64,000 nucleotides of DNA, taken from assembly GCF_000733725.1 (NCBI RefSeq), contig NZ_JMQM01000003.1, forward strand, positions 62,001 through 126,000, read 5' to 3'. This document shows positions 19,207 to 25,916 of the stretch, one piece after another (the stretch's first letter is position 1; every line of letters begins with the position of its first letter). The stretch is from Nitratireductor basaltis. GTDB taxonomy: Bacteria; Pseudomonadota; Alphaproteobacteria; Rhizobiales; Rhizobiaceae. The notes beneath the pieces are model-generated. The model searched no databases. It was not told the DNA's origin and saw only the letters and a list, made by a program, of their open reading frames with translations. Both the position numbers and the translations under genes were made by a program.

Positions 19207-20001
19207 ATGCAGAAATCAACCGTCTACCACATCCCGGTCTGCCCTTTCTCCCAAAGGCTCGAGATCCTTCTGGAACTCAAGGGGCAACGGGAGGCCGTAT
19301 CCTTCGAAGTCGTGGACATAACCAGGCCGCGCGACCCGGCTCTTTTGGAAAAGACGCGAGGCACCACTGCGCTGCCCGTTCTGGAGACGCCCGACGGGAA
19401 GATCATCAAGGAAAGCCTTGTTATCCTCGATTATCTTGACGAGGCACTGCCCGGACCGCTCATCCGCCGCTCCGACCCGTTGCAGCACGCCATTGAACGC
19501 ATGCTGATTGTGAAGGAAGGCGCGTTCACCGCCGCAGGCTATTCGCTTGTGATGAACCAGAAAGAAAAGGCGCGTGACCAGATGACGGACAAGCTCGTCG
19601 CGCTCTACGCAGAGCTTGATGATTTCCTGCGCTTCCACAATCCTCACGGAATCTTTCTCTTCGACGACTTCGGCCTTGCGGAAGCGGTGTTCACGCCGGT
19701 CTTCATGCGCTTCTGGTTCCTTGAATATTACGAGGGATTTGAGCTGCCGCGCCGCGCCGAATTCGACCGCGTCCATGTATGGCGTGAAGCCTGCCTGGCG
19801 CATGAAGCTGCCCAGCAGGTGAGCCGCGAGGAGGTCGTGAAGCTCTACTACGATTACGCTCTGGGCGCGGGCAATGGTGCGCTGCCCGAGGGGCGCAAGC
19901 GCTCAAGCTTTGCGTTTGAACCGCATTGGCGCGAGCGGCCCTGGCCGCCGAGGGAAAAATACGGACCAACCGCATCAGATAAGGCACTTGGCCTCGTCTG
20001 A
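19207..20001 (+). CDS. Glutathione S-transferase family protein
   Basis: A 264-residue protein with an N-terminal thioredoxin fold (YHIPVCPFSQRLEILLELKG, where CPFS is the active-site region) and the glutathione-binding ES dipeptide near IIKESLVILDYLDE. A helical C-terminal domain follows. The CPFS motif resembles omega- or beta-like GSTs that use cysteine. The ATG at 19207 follows the cupin stop by seven bases; a longer frame upstream would overlap the cupin gene and is not supported. The two genes are probably one transcript. Substrate unknown. Confidence 0.82.
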   Translation: MQKSTVYHIPVCPFSQRLEILLELKGQREAVSFEVVDITRPRDPALLEKTRGTTALPVLETPDGKIIKESLVILDYLDEALPGPLIRRSDPLQHAIERMLIVKEGAFTAAGYSLVMNQKEKARDQMTDKLVALYAELDDFLRFHNPHGIFLFDDFGLAEAVFTPVFMRFWFLEYYEGFELPRRAEFDRVHVWREACLAHEAAQQVSREEVVKLYYDYALGAGNGALPEGRKRSSFAFEPHWRERPWPPREKYGPTASDKALGLV

Positions 20002-20013
20002 TCCTGCTTCGCC

Positions 20014-21003
20014 CTAAGGCGTGACCAGAACCTTCACAAGCTTCTCGCGGTCTTCAACAAGAGCCGGAAATTGCTTTGGCAGGTCCGGCAGCGCGATCGT
20101 TCGGGAGGCGATGGCGTCGGTGGGAATATGGCCGTCGCGGATAGCCTTCATGACGCGCTCGAAATCGTCCTTCAGAGCGTTGCGCGAACCGATGATCCGC
20201 GCCTCGCGCTTATGAAACTCGCTGTCGGTGAAAGAAATGTCGTCCTTCACCACGCTCACCAGCACGGTCGAGCCGCCATGCGCGACGAGCGGGAAACCGG
20301 CTTCGATTGCCTTGGCATTGCCTGTTGCATCGAAAACCACGTCGAAACCTTCGGCGCGATCGCCCTGCAGGATGTCGTCACCGGGCTTGTGGTTCTTGTC
20401 GAAACCGAAGTGGGAGCGTGCCAGATCCAGCCGCGCATCGCTGAGATCCATCAGGTGAACCTCGGCTCCGGCAATGCGCGCGAACAGTGCTGCGCCGATC
20501 CCGATGGGTCCTGCACCCGTCACCAGAACGAGATCACCCGGCCCCGTGCCGGAGCGCTGGACAGCATGAGCACCAATGGCCAGGAACTCGACCATGGCCG
20601 CCTGCTGCGGCGTTAGTCCGTCGGCCGGATAGAGGTTTTCCGCTGGCACCGCGATGCGCTGGCACATGCCACCGTCACGATGAACGCCGAGAACCTCGAT
20701 CCGCGTGCAGCAATTGGGCTTGCCGCGGCGGCAGGCGCGGCAGGTGCCGCAGGAGATATAGGGATTGATCACGACGAGCCGGCCCTGGTCGGGTCCGGAT
20801 GCGACATGTCCGGATAGCTCATGCCCGATCATCCGCGGATATTGCAGGAATGGATGCTTGCCTTCGAAGATGTGGTAGTCCGTACCGCATATGCCCGCAG
20901 CCGCGATGTCCACCAGCACCCAGCCCTCGCGCGCTTCAAGAGGCAGATCGCGCTCATGGATGGAAATCTTGCCCGGCTCGTCACACACCACGCATTGCAT
21001 CAT
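20014..21003 (-). CDS. Zinc-dependent dehydrogenase, sugar acid/polyol type
   Basis: A 329-residue medium-chain dehydrogenase of the sorbitol/L-threonine/L-idonate group. Catalytic zinc ligands lie in CGTDYHIFEG and GHELSGH; the four-cysteine structural zinc site CGTCRACRRGKPNCC is present; the NAD motif is TGAGPIGIGAA. I chose the ATG at 21003 since longer frames add non-homologous residues. The neighbours, a GntR gene, an L-fucose-dehydrogenase-like AKR and a tagaturonate-reductase-like protein, suggest an L-galactonate 5-dehydrogenase role (L-galactonate to D-tagaturonate), but L-idonate 5-dehydrogenase or a polyol dehydrogenase are alternatives. Confidence 0.82.
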   Translation of the reverse strand: MMQCVVCDEPGKISIHERDLPLEAREGWVLVDIAAAGICGTDYHIFEGKHPFLQYPRMIGHELSGHVASGPDQGRLVVINPYISCGTCRACRRGKPNCCTRIEVLGVHRDGGMCQRIAVPAENLYPADGLTPQQAAMVEFLAIGAHAVQRSGTGPGDLVLVTGAGPIGIGAALFARIAGAEVHLMDLSDARLDLARSHFGFDKNHKPGDDILQGDRAEGFDVVFDATGNAKAIEAGFPLVAHGGSTVLVSVVKDDISFTDSEFHKREARIIGSRNALKDDFERVMKAIRDGHIPTDAIASRTIALPDLPKQFPALVEDREKLVKVLVTP

Positions 21004-21065
21004 CGAAGCAGAACTCCCTGTCATTGCTCGCTGCCGCGCGGAGCGGATCAACCGCACCATGCGCT

Positions 21066-21080
21066 TGTACTTTTATTATT
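21066..21080. promoter_or_regulatory. Candidate GntR operator before the zinc dehydrogenase gene
   Basis: TGTACTTTTATTATT at 21066-21080 closely matches TGTACGTTATTATTA at 24210-24224, upstream of the other enzyme genes of this cluster. It is AT-rich within GC-rich surroundings and lies in the gap between the zinc dehydrogenase and GntR genes. A further half-site, TGTACG on the minus strand, is at about 21131-21136. Confidence 0.5.
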
Positions 21081-21181
21081 AAATACGGTTACGTGGCAGG
21101 TGACGCCGGGTCAAATGTTTTTTATGATTCCGTACATGGCTTGCGGACACAACCGCGACCTTTCGGCGGGAAAGTGTGATT

Positions 21182-22084
21182 ATGGCGCGCAGCGACAGGC
21201 GTTACAGGGAAGCCCATAACCATCTGCTCGACTATTGCGCGCGTCTGACCGTAGGTGACGCCATTCCATCCGAGAAAGCGCTAGGCGAGGAAATTTCCGT
21301 CAGCCGCACCGTCGTGCGTCGCTGCCTCAGCGGATTTGCGGAGATCGGCCTGATCTCCTGGGAAGGGCGCGACAAGCGCCTTCTGCGCCTTCCGCAAGAA
21401 GGCGACCGGCTGGACGAGATCGACGGAGGATTGTCTTCCGATGATCTCGAGCAGCGCTTCTTTGACTGGATCCTGCGCTTCGACGTTGCTGCCGACACAC
21501 CGCTTTCGGTGGCGGAACTGTCGCGAACATTCAATGTCCCCCAGCATGAGCTTAAGGAGTTCCTTGCCGGCCTCAGCCGCTTCGGTCTTGTCACCCGTCG
21601 GCGCCAGGGCGGCTGGATGTTGCGCGGTTTCACCAAGGATTTCGCGGTCGAGCTTTCCGATTTCCGTTCGGTGCTGGAGCTGAACGCCATCGCTCAACTT
21701 CTGGAAGCGCCGGTGGATCACCCGATCTGGAAACAGCTCGAGCAGCTACGCGCGCAACATGTCGATCTCGCCCGCCGCATCGATGCCGACTTTCACGAAT
21801 TTTCCAAGCTGGACGAAGCCTTTCACCGCGCGGTCAATTCGGTTGTCGCCAACCGCTTCACCCGCGAGTTCCAGAAGGTCATCTCGCTGATCTTCCACTA
21901 CCACTATCTGTGGAACAAGGCGGAGGAGAAGGAGCGGAACCTGGCGGCGATCCAAGAGCATCTGGCGATCATCGACGCACTGGAAGCGCGCGACGAGGAT
22001 GCCGCCATGAAGGCGGCACGCGCGCATCTGCGCACCTCGAAGACCACGCTTCTGTCCTCGTTGCGCTATCACGAACTTGGTTAG
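21182..22084 (+). CDS. GntR/FadR-family regulator
   Basis: The 300-residue regulator has an N-terminal winged helix (EKALGEEISVSRTVVRRCLS) followed by what looks like a second helical DNA-binding-like region (SVAELSRTFNVPQHELKEFL) and a C-terminal FCD ligand domain. A 300-residue length with two HTH-like parts is longer than the typical 230-250. The ATG at 21182 is used; a GTG two codons earlier is possible. It lies between minus-strand sugar-oxidation genes and probably controls both via the shared TGTAC motifs at 21066 and 24210. Effector likely a sugar acid. Confidence 0.82.
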   Translation: MARSDRRYREAHNHLLDYCARLTVGDAIPSEKALGEEISVSRTVVRRCLSGFAEIGLISWEGRDKRLLRLPQEGDRLDEIDGGLSSDDLEQRFFDWILRFDVAADTPLSVAELSRTFNVPQHELKEFLAGLSRFGLVTRRRQGGWMLRGFTKDFAVELSDFRSVLELNAIAQLLEAPVDHPIWKQLEQLRAQHVDLARRIDADFHEFSKLDEAFHRAVNSVVANRFTREFQKVISLIFHYHYLWNKAEEKERNLAAIQEHLAIIDALEARDEDAAMKAARAHLRTSKTTLLSSLRYHELG

Positions 22085-22106
22085 GCAGACGCGTAAAGCG
22101 GGGTTT

Positions 22107-23087
22107 TCACCAATCCGGGCTTCTGAAGCCCAATGCCTTCTTTGCCTCCAGCGGCACGCTCACCTCGAGCGCCTTGAGATTGCGCGTTAGCGAGGATGGC
22201 TTGGCCGTCCCCAGGAGCACGGCTGCGGCTGCGGGATGCTCGCGTGCGAAATGGATGGCAGCCGTCGGCAGCGCAACATCGTGCGCTTCGGCAACCGCCT
22301 TCAACTCGCCCACCCGTTCAAGCACATCCTGTGGTGCCGGACCATAATCATAGGTCGCACCCGGTACGGGTCCGGTTGCAAGAATGCCCGAGTTGAAGAT
22401 GCCGCCAAGAACCAGGCTGGTGCCTTCCTCCAGGCATCGCGGCACAAGGGCTTCTTCACCGGAGCGGTCGAGCAATGACAGCCGGCCGGCCAGAAGGATG
22501 ACGTCGATGGGGCCGTGATCCATCACATCCAGGCAGACCTGGCACTCGTTCACGCCAAGGCCGAAGGCGCCGATCCGCCCCTTTTCCTTCAGCCGCAACA
22601 GCCGCTCATAGCCGGAGCCGAAAAAGGCGTCCATATGGTCCGCATTGGCCGTGCCGTGGGTATATTCGCCTATGTCATGCACGAAGATGATGTCGGCGCG
22701 GGTGACACCCAGCCGCTCGAAACTCTGCTCGAGACTTTCCTCGATGCCATCACCGGAATAGTCGTAGCGCACATCGTTCTGGGCGGGATTTATGAAGCCG
22801 TCGGCCTCTGCGATTGGGGATTGCGCCGGACTGAGGACACGCCCCACCTTGGTGGAAATCTGGAAACCGTTCCGTCCTTCAAGGAATTGGCCAAGACGCA
22901 TTTCGGATAGCCCGCGACCATAGTGCGGCGCTGTGTCAAAATAGCGAATGCCCGCATCCCAGGCGGTTTTCAATACCGATTGCACGTCCTCATCGGACAC
23001 TTCGCGATAGAGATTGCCGATCCCGGCACAGCCAAAGGCGATTTCGCTCACCTCGACCTCGGTCTTGCCGATCTTGCGCGTCCTCAT
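22107..23087 (-). CDS. Aldo/keto reductase, L-fucose/L-galactose dehydrogenase-like
   Basis: A 326-residue TIM-barrel AKR. Catalytic aspartate and tyrosine lie in YFDTAPHYGRGLSE (near residues 48-61), and the lysine in STKVGR. The N-terminus VSEIAFGCAGIGNLYREVSDE resembles the D-threo-aldose/L-fucose 1-dehydrogenase group, whose members oxidise L-fucose, L-galactose and D-arabinose to lactones with NAD(P). The start overlaps the stop of the upstream reductase gene by four bases, so both are cotranscribed. Pyridoxal 4-dehydrogenase, a close relative, is an alternative. Confidence 0.8.
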   Translation of the reverse strand: MRTRKIGKTEVEVSEIAFGCAGIGNLYREVSDEDVQSVLKTAWDAGIRYFDTAPHYGRGLSEMRLGQFLEGRNGFQISTKVGRVLSPAQSPIAEADGFINPAQNDVRYDYSGDGIEESLEQSFERLGVTRADIIFVHDIGEYTHGTANADHMDAFFGSGYERLLRLKEKGRIGAFGLGVNECQVCLDVMDHGPIDVILLAGRLSLLDRSGEEALVPRCLEEGTSLVLGGIFNSGILATGPVPGATYDYGPAPQDVLERVGELKAVAEAHDVALPTAAIHFAREHPAAAAVLLGTAKPSSLTRNLKALEVSVPLEAKKALGFRSPDW

Positions 23088-24190
23088 GCGCCAGCCCTCC
23101 CCATTGCATGTCCCAGTTTCGACTTTTGCGCTTGATCGCCATTTTCGCGCGCCCAGTCGAGAAAGGCGCCGATGCGCCGTTCGAGCTTCTCGCCATGGTT
23201 TTGCGCGATATCCTCGAGTCGATGATCGAGGAAGGGATTGGCAAAACGCTCCAGCGTCGCGGCAATGTAATCCTCAACGCCGTCGCCCTCCCCGGCCGCC
23301 TTGAAGGTGGGCAGCACTTCCTCTCCATAAACAGCGCGCAGACGCGCGGAAAAATCCGGATCCCCCATCACGTCACGAACAAAGACCGCGCCCTTGCGAT
23401 CATTCGCAAGCCATCGCGAGACCATCCAGGTGTGGCCGAGATTGAGGATGAAAAGCTTGCGACGTTCGATGACGCCGAGATCCTTCACCCGCTGCACATC
23501 CGCGTGCTGGCACGGCATGACGAGCCCGGGACAGTCCTCGATGGCCCAGAGCGCATAGGGTTCGGCGACCGCTCCTGCCGGTTCGAGCGGCTCCGACACG
23601 ATCCGGTCGACCAGCGAATTGACCCAGCGCACTTGCGTTGAAAGCCATTCGCGAAATTCCGGCTCCATCTTTGAAGCGACTTCAAGCACGAGGCCGCGCA
23701 GCACCCTGCCATTGTCCTGCACGAGTTCGGTCGGCATGATCTGGATCGGGCGCGCATTGGCCTTGAAACGCGCATGAAGCAGATGTGTCAGCTTTGCCGG
23801 ATATGACATTGCGTGGTCGAACCCGGTCGCGATATCGGCGGCCTGTGGCTTGAAACCGGCATCGGCCGTATTGGAGAGAATGATCTCCGCCTCCTCGACA
23901 ATGGTGTCACGCACGGCATCGAGATCGGCAGCCAGAGACATGGCGCGCGCAACACTGGTCACTCGCCGCGTCTCGTCTAGCCGCGCACCGTCACGCAGGC
24001 CCCGCACCTTTACATCGAAGCCATCGGAAAGAGCTGCAAGGCGACGCGCCCGCGAAGCGTCACCGCTCGTCTGAACCACCGTGATCGGGCCGATGGCCTC
24101 ACCACGCTCCAGCGCTTCGGAAACGAACAGGTCCACATGCGCCTGCAGAAACCGGCTCGTGCCGAACTGCACGATGGGTGTTTTCACCAT
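23084..24190 (-). CDS. Mannitol dehydrogenase family protein, tagaturonate reductase-like
   Basis: This 368-residue protein resembles UxaB-type tagaturonate reductases, which use NADH to reduce D-tagaturonate to D-altronate. It starts with VQFGTSRFLQAHVDLF and has the MPTELVQDNGRVLRGLV segment typical of this group. It is shorter than E. coli UxaB (about 480), so it is a compact subfamily and its exact substrate is uncertain. The ATG at 24190 follows GGGAGGAG; a TTG one codon earlier also exists. It is the first gene of a two-gene unit with the AKR and has a palindromic candidate operator just upstream at 24210-24230. Confidence 0.75.
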   Translation of the reverse strand: MVKTPIVQFGTSRFLQAHVDLFVSEALERGEAIGPITVVQTSGDASRARRLAALSDGFDVKVRGLRDGARLDETRRVTSVARAMSLAADLDAVRDTIVEEAEIILSNTADAGFKPQAADIATGFDHAMSYPAKLTHLLHARFKANARPIQIMPTELVQDNGRVLRGLVLEVASKMEPEFREWLSTQVRWVNSLVDRIVSEPLEPAGAVAEPYALWAIEDCPGLVMPCQHADVQRVKDLGVIERRKLFILNLGHTWMVSRWLANDRKGAVFVRDVMGDPDFSARLRAVYGEEVLPTFKAAGEGDGVEDYIAATLERFANPFLDHRLEDIAQNHGEKLERRIGAFLDWARENGDQAQKSKLGHAMGRAGA

Positions 24191-24209
24191 CAAACTCCTC
24201 CCTTAGTTC

Positions 24210-24230
24210 TGTACGTTATTATTATGTACA
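24210..24230. promoter_or_regulatory. Palindromic candidate GntR operator before the UxaB-like gene
   Basis: A 21-base imperfect palindrome begins TGTAC (24210-24214) and ends GTACA (24226-24230), with an ATTATTAT core. It lies 19 bases upstream of the UxaB-like start codon and shares TGTAC-n-TT-n-ATTATT with the site at 21066-21080 beside the GntR gene. Confidence 0.55.
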
Positions 24231-24279
24231 AAACTGAGCTGCAAGGTCTGCCGACCGGGTGAACAGTTCCGCTCAAGCG

Positions 24280-25887
24280 TCAGGCCGCGTTGTCGCGCAG
24301 ACTGCGGCCCATTTCCTGAAGCGAGACAAATGCCGCGTAACGGCGATCATGGAGCGCACTTTGCGCCTCATTCGGCTTGGCGGCTTCGGCGACGCGCGAA
24401 AGCGTCTTCATCGCCGTCGCAAGATCAGGCTGCGTGCCTGCCGCAACCGCCGCCGCCATGGCCGAACCGAGCAGAACGGGCTCGGGTGAGCTGCAGGTGG
24501 CAATAGAAAGGCCGGTGGCATCCGCCAGCACCTGGCGTACAAGTGGACTCTTGCCCGCACCGCCGGAAACAACGACCTGTGTCAGGTCGGCCCCCTTGGC
24601 ACGAAGCGTCTCCACGATCTGCCGCAGGCCGTAGCCGATGGAGGCGACACCGGCGAGGTAAAGCCGCACAAGGCTCCTCTCGTCCTGCGCCATGTCGAGG
24701 CCTGCAACAATCGCGCGGGCGTCGGGATCGGCAAAGGGCGCGCGATTGCCGAGGAACTCGGCAACGACGTGAAGACCGCCGACAATCTCGCCAAAGCTTT
24801 CCGACTGCAGGAGCGCGCCCGCGCGCTCATCGAACCAGGCGGTCAGGCTCTTGCCTTCTGCCTTGGCCTTTGCTTCCGCCTCACCGGCCAGCCCATGCTG
24901 GCGCACGAGGTGGTCGATGGCTGCACCGGCGGCAGACTGTCCGCCTTCGCTGAGCCACAGGCCTGGAATGAGTGCTGAATGATACGGTCCCCAGACACCG
25001 GGCACGAAAGCGGGCTCCTCACCCACATTCAGCGTGCAGGCCGAGGTTCCGAAGACGTATGCCAGCCGCTGGTCGAGCGAACCATCAAGCCCCTGCGCAC
25101 CAAGCGTGCCGAGCGCACCGGCATGGGCATCGATCAGCCCCATGGCGACCGCCGTGCCGGGCTTCAGCCCAAGCTCTTGCGCAGCCTTTTCGCTCAAGCC
25201 CCCGGGAATGGCCGTGCCCGGCGGGCAGATCTCATGGCCGATGCGGACGAAATCTTCATCTGCAAGCTGACCCAGTCCGATCTGGCGGAAATAGTAAGGG
25301 TCCCACCGGTCCTCATGGGCAAGATAGGTCCATTTGCACGTTACGGTGCAGGTGGAGCGCCACAGGCTTCCCGTCGCCCGCCATGTCAGGAAATCGGTGA
25401 GGTCCAGAAAGTGCGCGGCCCGCGCGAAGGTCTCGGGCAGTTCCTCGGCAAGCCAGAGCAGTTTCGGTGTCTGCATTTCGGGCGAAATGCGCCCGCCGAC
25501 ATAGTCGAGAACGCTCGCCTTGGTATCATTGATGCGCCTGGCCTGAGGCGTCGCGCGGTGGTCCATCCAGACAATGATGTTGCGCTGGTTCTCGCCTTGC
25601 GCATTGACGGCAAGTGGCTTGCCCTCGCGGTCAAGCACGACCATCGAACAGGTGGCATCGAATCCTATCCCGGCGATTTCATCCGCCCGGACACCGGCCT
25701 CGCTCACCGCCTGCCGGATGCAGGAGGTGACGGCAGCCCATATATCGTCGCTCGATTGCTCCACATGCAACGCCTTTTCGCGCCACATGCGGATGGGGTG
25801 AGAGACAGCGCCCAAGAGCTGCCCCTCGCGATCGAACACACCTGCACGCGCACTGCCCGTGCCGACATCAACGCCGATATAATACAA
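24280..25887 (-). CDS. FGGY-family carbohydrate kinase, D-ribulokinase-like
   Basis: A 535-residue FGGY kinase: phosphate motif GVDVGTGSARAGVFD at residues 5-19, a WMDHRA motif near 110 and a glycine-rich ATP segment VVSGGAGKSPLVRQVLAD near the C-terminus. DATCSMVVLD near residue 79 resembles the TCSLV motif reported for D-ribulokinases. It would phosphorylate D-ribulose or a related ketose or polyol. It is the last gene of the minus-strand rbs-type operon, 29 bases after the ALDH gene. The importer in the same unit suggests that its sugar, or a precursor, is taken up by that system. Confidence 0.83.
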   Translation of the reverse strand: MYYIGVDVGTGSARAGVFDREGQLLGAVSHPIRMWREKALHVEQSSDDIWAAVTSCIRQAVSEAGVRADEIAGIGFDATCSMVVLDREGKPLAVNAQGENQRNIIVWMDHRATPQARRINDTKASVLDYVGGRISPEMQTPKLLWLAEELPETFARAAHFLDLTDFLTWRATGSLWRSTCTVTCKWTYLAHEDRWDPYYFRQIGLGQLADEDFVRIGHEICPPGTAIPGGLSEKAAQELGLKPGTAVAMGLIDAHAGALGTLGAQGLDGSLDQRLAYVFGTSACTLNVGEEPAFVPGVWGPYHSALIPGLWLSEGGQSAAGAAIDHLVRQHGLAGEAEAKAKAEGKSLTAWFDERAGALLQSESFGEIVGGLHVVAEFLGNRAPFADPDARAIVAGLDMAQDERSLVRLYLAGVASIGYGLRQIVETLRAKGADLTQVVVSGGAGKSPLVRQVLADATGLSIATCSSPEPVLLGSAMAAAVAAGTQPDLATAMKTLSRVAEAAKPNEAQSALHDRRYAAFVSLQEMGRSLRDNAA

Positions 25888-25916
25888 GCCGTCACCCCAT
25901 ATTGCCGTTCAGCCGA

